Shown piece after piece: positions 23,351-35,900 of a DNA stretch of 64,000 nt. The notes below the pieces were generated by a model that was not told the DNA's origin, ran no database searches, and worked only from the letters and a program-made list of their open reading frames with translations. The stretch is taken from positions 286,001 through 350,000 of the forward strand of contig JAQFVV010000143.1 of assembly GCA_028023455.1 (NCBI GenBank), written 5' to 3'. The stretch comes from Epiperipatus broadwayi (lineage: Eukaryota > Onychophora > Udeonychophora > Euonychophora > Peripatidae). The stretch's first letter is position 1, and each line of letters opens with the position of its first letter. The position numbers and the translations under genes were made by a program.

Positions 23351-24463
23351 TATTTTTTTAAACGCATTGGTAAAACATGCAATTATTTTTATAAAGATGA
23401 AAATCACTAAGAAATAATGGAATCATTATATATTTTAAAGACAGATAAAGAAAAAGAATAAAATAGTGGGCACATTTACATACCAAATATTAAAGATATA
23501 TTGCAATAGATCTAGATATTAATTTTCAAAAAAGTGTAGAAAGCATTAAAAATTAGACCTAACAGTTCTATATATGATTTTTATCATTATTAACCAAATA
23601 TTGAAAAACTGGATCAAGCAACTGGATTTAAAAGTTGTCACAGCTTAACAGGTCACATCCAAATATTAAGAGAAATTATAAAAAAAATAAGAGTATAAGC
23701 TGCTATTTTGCATTGGATTTGCACATTATGGAAAAGTCATTTGACTACAAACATTACTACAATAAATAAAACTTTGGAGGAACAACATATTTTCAAATTC
23801 TGAAAAATATTTCTACCTGAAAAAAAAAAAAAAAATTCTAAAGCAGTTTTATTAGAAATAATTTGCCAGTTAATTGGGGGGGGGGGGGGGAGAAAGACAT
23901 ATTTAAAATCATTTTTAGATTTTGAAAATAATATGAAAATATAAAAAATGACTCAAAAGTTGACTTCAAAAACTACAAACATTTATCAAATGCCTTCATG
24001 ATAATTTCAAAAATGAATCCAACTGGAGATTAGACACGTAGTATAAAATAATGTGACAGAGAATGTAGATTGGATAATATATGGCATATAGCTTTAAAAT
24101 AAATAAACTGTAGATAAAGAAGTCAAAAAAATTTAAAAAATCTATGACAGAAGATTAAGTTATAAGAAAAAAATTTATTGTGATTTTTATCCTTTAATGC
24201 GGAATTGAAAAGATTTACAGTAATTTAAATATAAATAATAAACAATGAGTAATAGCAAGCAATAATTGATTAATTCAATAAAAACATATTTCAAAAGTTG
24301 AACAATTTAAGTATAAATATTATGAATAATAAGCTTTCGAAAAGCTAAAATGGAATTCTCTGTTTCTCATTAAAAAAAAAATTTTCTCTAATTAAATTAT
24401 TTTAAGAATATATTTACAATGCTAATAATCAGTGATTAATAAGATAACAATGGTTTTACTTAC

Positions 24464-24603
24464 TTTAATAAACTGTGTTTCAAGATCACCAGAAGAATCA
24501 ATTTCCTGATGGCGCAAAATATACTTGGAACTCGCTTGCGTGTCTTTAACATTCATTTTAGTAACACTTCGTTTATTTTTCACAGATGGTTGTAATACAG
24601 TAT
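24464..24603 (-). CDS. KIF23: KIF23/MKLP1 exon (tail, ILRHQEIDSSGDLETQFIK)
   Basis: Acceptor CAG at 24605-24604 and donor GTAAGT at 24463; 140 bp. Joined to the G left by the upstream exon it gives 47 whole codons. It starts DTVLQPSVKNKRSVTKMN and ends SSKYILRHQEIDSSGDLETQ plus FIK. Human MKLP1 has [24 protein letters not shown] at this place, and the next exon here begins with GD, so the junction falls at the same residue pair. The first half is basic and poorly conserved. Confidence 0.93.
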
Positions 24604-25452
24604 CTGAATAAATTCATAATGTAATATACACTTACATATATAGAGAAAAAAAATATTCAAGAGCTATCTACAGAAACATCTAGTTCATTCTCCTCCTCTC
24701 TAAAGGACACTGATAAAATTAATTTAAATATACATATAGATTTGTTATAAGTTTCATATTTGTAATTGCATGTGTTCTCTAGTTACACATTCTAAAAACT
24801 ACAATCATTGAACAACATTATTCACACCTGGTCTACAATAAATTTGTCTCAACAAATAAAATGACAGAAGTTGGGATCAAATGAACAAAATGGTCAAGCT
24901 GTGCAAAACCAATCACTTTTTGCTATTTGAAAAATGATGTTATTAACAAAAAAAGAAATAATCACCTTGCATAAAAATCATCATTGCTACTAAAATTCTT
25001 AAGGTTACCCTGATATGTGTGGGTTTAATAAATGGGTGAATTTTTTTTTAAAAAAATATCAATTGATGGAGAAAACCATACCTCAATGTCACTTTCATTC
25101 ATTTGGAATACACAAGATTTTTCTCAGCCTATATAAAACAATGTGAATATTAACAGATAAAAATAAATTTTATCAATCTGTAATCCCTCTAAAAGTCATT
25201 AATTATTCATTTCTATTGAAGTAAGGAATTTTTACGACAAATATCAAATTTGCAAGTCATCAGGAAACAGTTACTGAGTGTGGATTCCTTAACACTCACC
25301 CAAAATATGATTTGTGCAAAATCTTCCTTAGAACTACTACACAGAAATATTCAATTGCTTTTGATATGAGTTATCCATTTTCAATTCTATAAATTATTTT
25401 TTGTAATCTTGTTTTTGGAAAATACTTACTATGAAGCATCACATTAAATAAT

Positions 25453-26615
25453 TGGTTGTTTTCTCTTAGCATGTTGAAACAGCTTAAGGGCGTAATTTCT
25501 ATGCAAATAAACAGAAATATGCCGTTTAAGTGGCCGCGTCGCTGTATAACGTTCCATTCCAATGGTTAAGCATAGAAATAGTCCGTTTACTTGTCTGCGG
25601 CACCTATTATCTATGCTACAGCCCAGAAATAGGACGTTTATTCTGCTGCAGAAGGATGCTGTCGTTTACGGTGAACTTTGTGTTACAGTGGTATCTACTT
25701 GCATGTTACAGCACAGAAATAGGACGTATTATTCTGCCGAAGTTTATACGAACAATATATTAACATTTAACGATAGATGTATTTACAGCAGGAGTCGGAT
25801 ATTTATTATCTGCTGCAGCAGCCATTGCCGCTTACGGTAAACTTTGTATTACGCACTTTCTACGAACAATCCAATTTTAAATTTCGCTACGATATTTTGT
25901 GAGGGTGTCTGTAATTGAGACTGTCAAAAGTCTTCAAATTCGCATGTCCAAGTCATTATTTTCCAAATCCAATGATGTAGTACAAGGTAAAAAAAATCGT
26001 GGAAACTTTGCCCCACTTCTCTAGACAAGGGTGACACAAATCAATCGTCAAAGGGGAGGTGTAAGCATGATTTTATGAAATCATGCTAAAATTCACGTTT
26101 TGCGTGAGATAAATCGCAAGACAAATCAAAAATACCAATTTTATTTTTGCCCACGAAGTTGTCTTGAATAAATTCTTTCTTTTTATTCTTGTTAAAATTA
26201 CAAATTATATTTGCGTGGCCACGATGTTGTTTTGGGGGAAATTATTTCTTTTTATTCTTGTTAAAATTAACAATTTTATTTGCGTGGCCATGATGTTTTT
26301 GTTTTGGAGAAATTTCTTCTTCATGTTAAAATTTGATTTGCGTCGCTGCGACGATATTGTTTTGATTTGTTTTTATTCTTGTTAAAATTACAAATTTCAT
26401 TTTAGAAAAATAATAATTAAAAAAAAAAAGTTTATCCAATGTATTTTTTATTTCTTTTAGATAAATTTCATTATTTATGATTTTATTGTAAATCAAAAAA
26501 AGCAATTTAAAGTTGGGGGAAAAAAAGAACAATGATCGGTAACATTATAATTCTGTTTGTTTACATAAAAATTACGCCCTCAAGCAGTTTCAACATGCTA
26601 AGAGAAAACAACCAA
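25453..26615. mobile_element. TIR DNA transposon remnant, ~1.16 kb
   Basis: The left end TTGGTTGTTTTCTCTTAGCA and continuing TGTTGAAACAGCTTAAGGGC is the reverse complement of the right end (…GCCCTCAAGCAGTTTCAACATG…AACAACCAA), with similarity running inward past CGTAATTT for about 65 bp. The interior has two sets of internal repeats: a CAGAAATAGGACGT..TTATTCTGC motif at 25.57-25.75 kb, and a TTTTATTCTTGTTAAAATTA motif repeated at about 26183, 26262 and 26373 with TTTGCGTGGCCA between. No transposase is readable. ACTATGAAGCA occurs just outside both ends, but at different distances, so no clear target-site duplication. Confidence 0.7.
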
Positions 26616-26773
26616 AAAATGTACTATGAAGCACCATGGTAAGAAATATTCTATGATGCACTGATAATTACTTTTGTGCTGATATATAGAGCCTGTTTAG
26701 ATTTAGGCTTCTGAGTAATTATGTACCTATGAATTTAATGATGTATGATGAAAAAACAGGCAAAACTTTCTAT

Positions 26774-27090
26774 ATGTATTGTCACTCAGTGCAAGCCAGA
26801 CTAATCAATGGATGCCAGAAGGCTTGTGCATAAAATCCCCATCTAGTGCCTACTTATCCAATATTCCCAAACTAGGTTCTGGCTTGTGGCCTTCATCAGT
26901 GAGGAGTCTTGGATCTGAAAGCATTGCACCTAGGTCTTAGGATCTAATGCAACCTTCCAGAAACGACCTTTTATTTTTACTTAACTACAAAACTATGAGT
27001 CTTAAATTGAAAACACCATAATATTTTCAAACCAAGCTCATTAGCTTATATAGTCATATAGGTCTGAGCTCAGTACCTATACATTTTATA
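26774..27090 (-). repeat. Family 3 hammerhead repeat, inverted copy (A)
   Basis: Reverse complement of the unit that follows it in direct orientation. Shared landmarks are GCCTTCTGGCATCCATTGAT, AATCCCCAT, the hammerhead, TTAGGATCTAATGCAACC and the GAGCTCAGTACCTATACAT end. It meets copy B head to head near 27090. Confidence 0.85.
26865..26905 (-). ncRNA. Degraded hammerhead, family 3 copy A
   Basis: Minus strand: stem I UCCUCA, core CUGAUGA (26899-26893), stem II AGGC-CACAA-GCCA, GAA followed by CC instead of AC, then UAGUUU and UGGGAA. The core heptamer is perfect, but the first base of stem III and the cleavage triplet are altered compared with copies B and C (AC-UA-GUC), so this copy is probably inactive. 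Confidence 0.55.
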
Positions 27091-27218
27091 TGATTACATA
27101 ACCTAATGAGCTTGGATTGAAAATATTATGGTGTTTTGTAGTTAAATAGATAAAAGGTGGCTGCCGGAGGTTTACATTAGATCCTAAGATCTAGGTGCAG
27201 TGGACTCAGATTCAAGGC

Positions 27219-27260
27219 TCCTCATTGACGAAGGCCACAAGCCAGAAACTAGTCTGGGGA
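27219..27260 (+). ncRNA. Hammerhead, family 3 copy B
   Basis: Stem I UCCUCA (27219-27224) with UGGGGA (27255-27260), six pairs. Core UUGACGA (27225-27231), where C3 has become U. Stem II GGC/GCC with a CACAA loop, flanked by an A-A apposition at its base. GAA (27245-27247). Two-pair stem III AC/GU with a UA loop. Cleavage base C27254. An outer helix ACUCA (27204-27208) with UGAGU (27268-27272) closes beyond an internal loop. The C3 change should disable this copy. Confidence 0.62.
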
Positions 27261-27675
27261 TATTAGATGAGTAGGCACTAAATGGGGATTTTATGCACAA
27301 GCCTTCTGGCATCCATTGATTATTCTGGCTTGCACCGAGTGGCAATATATATAGAAAATTTTGAATGTTTTAATAACAGTTATAAGCAAGCATAAGAAAT
27401 GGTGATCATGTGATATTTATTGCCTTAAAATCAAGCCTGCCTAATAGGATAGTGGTGGCTATGGTTATTAAAGAACCAAAGTCACCAAAATGTGTAGGTA
27501 CTGAACTGAGTTCAGATCTATATATGACTATATAAACTAATGAGCTTGGATTGAAAATATTAAGGTATTTTCAATTTAAGACTCGTAGTTTTGTAGTTAA
27601 GTAAAGATAAATGGTGGCTGCTGGAGGGTTGCATTAGATCCTAAGATTTAGGTGCAGTGCTCTCAGATGCAAGGC

Positions 27676-27717
27676 TCCTCACTGACGAAGGCATCAAGCC
27701 AAAAACTAGTCTGGAGA
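27676..27717 (+). ncRNA. Hammerhead, family 3 copy C
   Basis: Stem I UCCUCA (27676-27681) with UGGAGA (27712-27717). The core CUGACGA (27682-27688) is intact. Stem II GGC/GCC with an AUCAA loop. AAA where GAA is required (G12 to A at 27702). Stem III AC/GU with a UA loop. Cleavage base C27711. Each of the three family 3 copies carries a different core defect, while the majority sequence across them restores a consensus core except for the A-A pair under stem II. Confidence 0.62.
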
Positions 27718-30406
27718 TATTGGATGAGTAAGCACTATATGGGGATTTTATGCACAGGCCTTCTGGCATCCATTGATTACTCTGGCTTGCACCAAGTGGC
27801 AATATGTATAGAAAGTTTTGTCTGTTTTAATAACAGTTATAAGCAAGCATAAGAAATGTTGATCATGTAATGTATGATGAAATTGTATAATTAATAGTTC
27901 CAGAAATTTGGACGAAGTTTACTAAAAACAACTGCCATGTTGACAATTTCTTATGGTATAATGGTAAACCAAATGATTTTGAGAAATTGTTTGTTCAAGC
28001 AGTAATAAATAAACAATGACTTTGATGATTTTGAGGACATCAATTATATAAGCCAAGTTAGAGAATTCTATTACTGAAGATGGATGCAGCAAAAATTTAA
28101 AACAAACTGCAAAAAAAAAAAAAAAGGATAATTTCATTGTCTATCTTAATCCTTTTTGTGATTTTAAATAATATTTTAATATAAAAAAAACTCAGAAACA
28201 AAACTTTTTTTTTTTAAATGTAGTTTTTGAATGCACAGGCTAATATTTATTGGTTTAATGTTGAAAAAAAAAGAATTAGATAAAATTTTATATAAGGATG
28301 GCAACAAAAATGTTCTGAAATTTGCAAAGCAAATTTAGCGTGATAGATATAACATTCTGGAAGTATGCAGTGAGCTGGATATAGATATTATTTTATAAGC
28401 TAGGTTTTTTTGGACAATCCTGGAAAATGTTTCTGCATATATGATTTCTATGGAGATGGAATGTAATTCAGTCATCGTCAAAGTTAAGTGGTCTTTTTGC
28501 TTAAAATTCATTGTAGTGCAAGAATGTCATAATATGCTTTCGAAAAAGTTTTATACTTGCAAAAGATATGAAAATATTATATGAACGAGATTTCCGAAAT
28601 GGAAGGCAATGATTTTGGTGTAGAAAAGTGAGATAATGAGATGGAACTTTATTGTTGATAAACTTCAGCAGTATAAAGAGAAAATGACAAAAATCATTTT
28701 CGGACATTATTGCTTAATGGCCTAATCTATCTCATCATCAATTACTTATGCATTATTATTAACAAATGTGAATACTCCACTGATATGTGAATAGTAACTT
28801 AGAATTAATTAATAGCTTTTCTGAAATCTTCTTTAAAAAAATGAATTACTTTCCTGATTCTCTGAACATAAATATCAATCTATCACATTTTTTTAAGATT
28901 TTAAGTGTTATTAAAAATTTATTTGCAATATTGACTGATATATTCGTGTGCAGTTTGACATATAAGAATGAGATGCTTAAATCTATGTCAATAATGACCA
29001 TTAATATTAAACTTATTTGATAAAGTGAATAAAAATAAAGCATTATCAGGGAGGCATCTAGAATCAGTATGATTGAGATCTGCTGTTATATTTCAAATTA
29101 AATTCATATCAGTTATTCCTTTACATAAGGTTTGTTATGATTTATTGACCATTTAAGTCAAAGTACAAATTATAAAGAAAAAGCGTAGTTGAGGAGGGAG
29201 TGTACTGCCGCCATCAGATGGTGCTGCGACATCATCAACAACCGGCCTGAAACCTGCAAGTGATAAATTTATTTTCGAAAATGGCTCAAAATTCACAAAT
29301 AAAAAAAAAAAGTTACAAAAGTGGTTAAAAATTCACAAATAAAAAAAAAGAGTTATGAAAATGGCTAAAAATTGACAAGTAAAAAAAAAAAAAGTTACGA
29401 AAGTGGCTAAAAATTGACAAAAAAAAAAATAATTATGAAAGTGGCTAAAAATTGACAAGTAAAAAAAAAAAAATACCAAAGTGGCTAAATATTGAGAAAT
29501 AAAAAAAAAAGCGATGAAAGTGTCTGAAAATTGCCAAATAAAAAACAAAAGAACAAAATGCTAAGAAATTCAAATAAAAAAAACATGAATACCCCCCCGC
29601 CCTAAACTCAATATTTCTTCATTTAAATCGAAAAATAGAAATGTCTGAGGATATATATATATACACAAGAAATAGATCGAAAGTATAAATTATTAAAAGA
29701 AAAAACAAGAAAATGGTAACAAATCCTATAATAATTCAAATTTAAAAAATAAATAAGTCCGTGATTAATACAAAAACAAACATGACAGACGAAAGTGGCT
29801 CAAAATTCACAAATAAAATTAAAAAAAAACAAATGCTATGAAATTGAACTAAAAAAAATAAAAAAGCGATCAAAGTGTCTGAAAAATGACAAATAAAAAA
29901 AAAAACAACAAAATGTTATCAATTCAAATAGAAAAAAATGAAAAAACCATGCAATTACGAGAATCACCTACCCCCCCCCCCCAAATAAAAAATTCACTTA
30001 CATCGAGAAATAAAAATGACTGAGGATATATATATCCAAGAAATATATGGAAAAGTATAAATTATATTAAAAACAAACAAGAAAATGATGTAATATCCTA
30101 TAATAATTAAAATTTAAAAAATAACTGAGTCTGTGATTGATCAAACAGCAAACATGGTGGACAAAAAAGCGGGAAATCCAAAATCATCAAATTATTTACC
30201 TTTCAACATTTTAAGTAGCTGTCAATATTTGCAAACGATCAGATATAAAAGCAATGGTTATAGAAGCTAAAAAGAATAGTACAGTAAAAATTCAAATTTA
30301 AAAATTCCATGAAAATAAGACCCCCCCCCCAACAACAAAATTTCTTCACTTAAATCGAAAAATAAAAATGACTGAAGATATATATATATATATCCAAGAA
30401 GTACAT

Positions 30407-32079
30407 GTTTAAGCACTACGTGATATTTGAATATCATGCCACACACTGGATAGCCATTTTAACATTCTATCCACAATCTTGTTCAAAGAATTTAGTGTGT
30501 ATAAGTTATTACCCTAATCTTCGAGCACATATATTTATGAGCAAAGGCCGAAGCCCCTCTCAAGCGCCAATCTTATCCATTAATAAGAATTATACGTCTC
30601 GAAAGCGCAAACAAAAGTTCCAAGGGATACTCTTAGGGTATTTTATCCGAACTAGCTCAATCTCGAGGGTCTGGGAAAACAATGTTTATCGGGAGAACAA
30701 AGCTATGGATGATCTCATTAAGAGACGCCTTATATCTCTAAATATAATTTCTATCTAAATCCAATCCTATTACAATAGCCCATCAGTCAACAGAAACCCA
30801 GAATGTAAATAATATATATAAGTTGTAATTAACTCTTAAGATTTATTAGCACGCGCACACATATATTAATATTTTAAACATACAATTCATTCATTCCGCT
30901 ACATATATATATAATTAATACACATATTAACGAAAGAGTGCGATTACACGTCAGAGTTGTATTTTTTTAAACAATTTAATAAATTATTAATTTACTTTAT
31001 TTAAATTGAAATAACACATATTTCTTTAGCCATTATTAAATGTTCATCTAAGGCAGATTAAGAAAAGATCAAAGTTACCTCTTAAGAGCAAATGTTCACG
31101 TGGCTGAGGCTAATAATCTGTAAGCTTACAGCATAGAGAAGATGTTGATTTTAACGAAAGTCGCTGGTCCGAACGATGGTGATAAGCTCTGAAATATTCT
31201 GGCCAAAACAATCCCTATTAGAATTTAAGTAGATGAGTTTGGCTTGATTGTGAGAGGATCTGGTTTTTAGAGTTCCGTGGCCATTACGCTTGGTTGACTA
31301 AACAGCAAATCCATAAATGAAGTTCAGGCGGGTTCCACAATAGCTGTCCATTGAGCGGTCTGACGAACCACACGATTATTTTTTACCCCCGCATGTAGAC
31401 GGAGTACATTATGAATAAAATTCTTAATTAATAATTCGATTGATCAGTTTATACGTCTTTCTCTCTTTTTTATATCACTTCACTGCCTTTTCTAATTTTT
31501 CAATCACCACTAAATCCCTGAGAACAAATATAGTTCTATCTTTAGTGCTCTTTAACCTCACATTTCTTTTCTATTTCTACGCCGATGACTCGATCTCAGG
31601 AAAGCTTTTAACTTTCATTGTTCTAAAATACTCTTGACCAGTTCAAAGAATTCCGGTGGACAGCCATTAACTGAAACCGCCCGCAGCATAACTTTCCATT
31701 CTATTTATTATTTTCAGTCTGAGACATTTAATGGGTTTTGATTAAGAAACACGTGTTATCACTGATATTTAAATCTATCTTACGATATTAATAAACGAAA
31801 TATCTATTTAATACACAAATAAATAAAAAAATAACGCAACTCTACATATAATCGCTTCTCTACACTCTCACATATAAATATGTTAATAATTCTCACACAT
31901 CATAATACCACGTACAACGACTATATATATACATTCATACCTTTAATTTATTGACGTACTTCACTCATACTCTTTTGTAACAGGGTTCGAATGACTATTT
32001 GTAAATTTTACCGCATCGACCTATTTAATTCGCAACAACACTGGCAATTAAACCCATATTCGAACCCAGCTACTGTTAC
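30407..32079. mobile_element. 1.67-kb insertion inside the left arm (possible solo LTR)
   Basis: The left arm of the long-TIR element stops after CCAAGAAGTACAT and resumes at ACATAGAAAGTATAAATTA, while sister units in the same arm are continuous (ccaagaaatatatggaaaagtat). ACAT at 30403-30406 and 32080-32083 is a 4-bp target-site duplication. Termini shifted by one base read TG...CA, as in LTRs. The inserted piece has a different base composition and includes an open stretch of 117 codons (30405-30758) that resembles no protein I know. Its right end is a hairpin: TGTAACAGGGTTCGAAT at about 31977 faces the same motif inverted at 32057-32080. Confidence 0.6.
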
Positions 32080-32599
32080 ACATAGAAAGTATAAATTATA
32101 TTAAAAACAAACAAGAAAATGATGTAATATCCTATAATAATTAAAATTTAAAAAATAAGGAAATCTATGCTAATCGACAAAGAAACATGGCGGACAAACA
32201 CGGCAAATTAAGGAGCTTTCAATATTTGCAAACAATCAGATTTAAATGCAACTATGTAAGCTAAAAAGAATATTACTGGTTTGAAATTATGACATATCAT
32301 CAAAAATAAGTCAAACGTAAAACATACCCTAATGAAGACTTTCTATCCAAAAATAGATAACTCAAATTATTTAGCTATAAAGCAATTAACTGTTATCTGG
32401 CTTTCAAATTATGGCATATCTAAATTGATCAATAATATTTAATTAATTAAAAAGCAATACACAAAAAATAGTAATCAATGTAAAAAAGCAATACACAAAA
32501 AATAATTACCAAAGTCCTCCCAATCATTCGTAGTAGGCACTTGAATGTGTTCATCATAAAAATCCATTAAGAACATTATTTTGATTTAGAGTTCCCATT

Positions 32600-32998
32600 T
32601 TAAATAGTAACAGAAGATTAAGTAACGATGCTTATTTTGTTTTAAAAAGTACAGCAAAGATGTCCAAATTATGAAGCTTTTAATACAATTGAATAGTAAT
32701 ACAAGATTAAGTAACGATGCTTATTTTGTTTAAAAAAGTACAGCAAACATGTCCAAATTATGAAGCTTTTAACACAATTGAATAGTAATACAAGATTAAG
32801 TAACGATGCTTATTTTGTTTAAAAAAGTACAGCAAACATGTCCAAATTATGAAGCTTTTAACACAATTGAATAGTAATAGAAAATTAGGTAACGATGCTT
32901 ATTTTGTTTAAAAAAGTACAGCAAACAAGTCCAAATTATGAAGCTTATAACACAATTGAATAGTAATACAAGATTAAGTAACGATGGTTACAGCAAAG
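32600..32998. repeat. 89-bp tandem repeat at the centre of the 6.7-kb element
   Basis: GTAACGATG recurs at 32622, 32711, 32800, 32889 and 32978, an exact 89-bp step. Each unit contains TTAAGTAACGATGCTTATTT, AAGTACAGCAAACATGTCCA and AATTATGAAGCTTTTAACAC with few differences. There are about 4.4 units. They lie in the unpaired centre between the inverted arms. Confidence 0.92.
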
Positions 32999-35900
32999 AT
33001 GGCAGAAATTAGCAATTACAGTTTAGAAATTTAGATTGATGGTATATTTATGGCTTCCAATATTGCATAGAATATTATCTTCACCATCATGTGATCGTCG
33101 CCACATGAATTCATCTAAATAAGAATCAAGATGATGTCGGGCAGAGCGGGATTTTGAAATGTTGGCTCAAAGTTTGCGCATATTTAATGTTGTATTCTTC
33201 TGCGTCAGAAAATAATCCTTAACTTTGTCAAAAAATAAACATTATCCCAACAACTTGTATTTCAGTACAAAATAATTAACATCTCATAGTAGAACAAAGC
33301 AGGTATTTCAAAAGTCTAGTTCAGATTTGTTTTGATTAAATGTGTTTTCTTTGGAAATTATTTTTTTCATGTAAAATATCTACGTCATATTTCATTTTGA
33401 AAGAACAAACTGATTTAATAGATTACGGTGCGATAACTGATTTAATATATTATGGTGCGTTTATATTTAAATAATATATGTATATAGATATAATTCAGTA
33501 TTTTCCTAAGAATCTCATATATGATGAAATGTTTATGATACTATAAACCAGTGTCTAGCTTTTGCGAGTGCGTTAAATAGTAATTGTAAAAATAAATTTA
33601 GTTTAGAGTCAGCGCCATTTTTCATTTCATTTTGGGAGATGGCTAATGGAGTACCCAAATGGATTTATATTCTGCAAATAATCTTTTTTCTATGGCATGT
33701 CACTCTTTGTATTTTCAAAATGAAATGTGACATTATTTTGGTATACCGTTATTTTCACATGAAAAACAATTTCTTGAAACAAAAATAACTGCACAAATCC
33801 ACGTACATACTATAAATGAAGGAAGACATTGGTAATTATTTTTTGTGTATTGATTTTTAATTATTAAATATTATTAATGAATTTACATATGCCCTAATTT
33901 CAAAGCCAGGAAAAAATTAATTGCTTTACAGCTAAATAATTTGATGTTGAAAGTACTTTTCTTTTAAAAGTATTTAGATATTGTTTGAAAATCTATGCAG
34001 ACTTCATTTGTCAATTAACGCTATTTGGTGAGAAGGGGGGAATTTACATTTGTAATTAGACATCTCCTACTAAAAAAAAAAAGGAATTGGCAACTTTGTT
34101 TAAATAAAACGTAATGAAATGTGCACAGAAAATGCTACTAAATTATAGAAAATAGTTTTTGTCCAAATGCTGAGAATCATTTATTGGGATATTATATATG
34201 CTATATTTCAATCTGCAACTTTTTAAATAACTTTTACTACTAGTTTCAATGTCTTGTGTTAAATAATTTTTTTAATCTGCTGTTATTCATTTGGAGATTG
34301 GCTTTGAGTACAGTGCTATAATTTTAATTAAAGAAGAGTTGTAAACAAGGCAGAAAGATGTAAATCAAGTCATCATAGTATAAATGGCGCCAAAAAGTTT
34401 CTCTTTGTCGAAATGCTCAGAATCATTTATTGGCTCCGAACAAAAAAGGTTGGTAATATTTCTACAAATATATTTTTAAAACTCTATTTTAATATTCTTA
34501 ATTATTTAAATTCTTGTTAATTAAAATAACATCTTGTAACATTCTTGGCAATAAATATAATAATTTGTTCTGTAACTGTATTCGATGATTATTTTAAACT
34601 ACCTTTTAAACTTTCTATTTTAAACTTGCTAATATATTTAATTACTTACTATTTATTACTCTGTATTTAAGTGTTGTGACTTCTTATTTGCAAATAGTCT
34701 TATTTTTTAAGTATTAAATGTATACTTTTGAAAAGTTACTCAGTAATTCTTATGCGGGAGGAGGTGGGAGAGAGTTTATCCCTTAGTAATACACCAAATT
34801 CTGTATTTTCATTTTAATTATTTCTGATCATATTCTTGATGCAATTTGAGAAATAGATTCTCATGTAATATTTTTTTTAGCTTATATAACCGTTGCATTT
34901 AAATCTGATCGTTTGCAAATATTGAAAGCTCCTTAATTTGCCGTGTTTATCCGCCATGTTTCTTTGTCGATTAGCATAGATTTCTTTATTTTTTAAATTT
35001 TAATTATTATAGGATATTACATCATTTTGTTGTTCGTTTTTAATATAATTTATACTTTTCCATGTATTTCTTGGATATATATCCTCAGTCATTTTTATTT
35101 CTCGATTTAAGTGAAGAATTTTTTATTTGGGGGGGGGGGGTAGGTGATTCTCGTAATTGCATGGTTTTTTCATTTTTTTTATTTGAATTTCATACCATTT
35201 TGTTGTTTTTTTTATTTGTCATTTTTCAGACACTTTGATCGCTTTTTTATTTTTTTTAGTTCAATTTCATAGCATTTGGTTTTTTTTATTTTATTTGTGA
35301 ATTTTGAGCCACTTTCATCCGCCATGTTTGTTTTTGTATTAATCACGGGCTTATTTATTTTTTAAATTTCAATTATTATAGGATTTGTTACCATTTTCTT
35401 GTTTTTTCTTTTACGATCTATTTCTTGTGTATATATATATATCCTCAGACATTTCTATTTTTCGATTTAAATGAAGAAATATTGAGTTTAGGGGGGGGGG
35501 GGATATTCATGGTTTTATTTTAATTTTTTATTTGAATTTCATAGCATTTTGTTCTTTTGTTTTTTATTGGGCAATTTTCAGACACTTTCATCGCTTTTTT
35601 TTTTATTTGTCAAATTTTAACCACTTTGGTATTTTTTTTTTTTACTTGTCAATTTTTAGCCACTTTCGTAACTTTTTTTTTTTACTTGTCAATTTTTAGG
35701 CACTTTCCTAACTATTTTTTTTTACTTGTCAATTTTTAGCCACTTTCGTAACTTTTTTTTCTTTTTATTTGTGAATTTTTAACCAATTTTGTAACTTTTT
35801 TTTTTTTTTTTGTGAATTTTGAGCCACTTTCGAAAATAAATTTATCACTTGCAGGTTTCAGGCCGGTTGTTGATGATGTCGCAGCGCCATCTGATAACGG

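Larger units (their letters stand above)
20256..24463 (-). other. KIF23: KIF23 intron (~4.2 kb)
   Basis: Bounded by GTAAGT at 24463 and TAG at 20256. It contains the family 2 foldback repeat at 22.7-23.35 kb. The rest is AT-rich with poly(A) runs and a 12-base G run near 23877; no genes seen. Confidence 0.8.
27095..27885 (+). repeat. Family 3 hammerhead repeat, head-to-tail copies B and C
   Basis: Two direct copies. Landmarks ATGAGCTTGGATTGAAAATA, GCATTAGATCCTAAGAT, the hammerhead, GGGGATTTTATGCACA, CTTCTGGCATCCATTGATTA, CTGGCTTGCACC and AACAGTTATAAGCAAGCATA recur in the same order, and equivalent hammerhead bases are 457 nt apart. B is a full turn of the unit and C ends soon after GATCATGT. 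Together with copy A this is an inverted plus tandem cluster. No protein coding is seen. The tandem arrangement fits a circular or concatemeric RNA intermediate. Confidence 0.85.

Noticed and set aside
29200-29270. Hammerhead-like CATCATCAACAACCGGCCTGAAACC at the ends of the 6.7-kb element
   Set aside because: Contains a GAAAC, but there is no CUGANGA core upstream at a workable distance and no closing stem.
29333-29548. 71-codon minus-strand frame rich in Phe, and a similar frame at 35557-35739
   Set aside because: They are translations of the ~36-bp AAAGTGGCTAAAAATTGAC ladder in the inverted arms, not genes.
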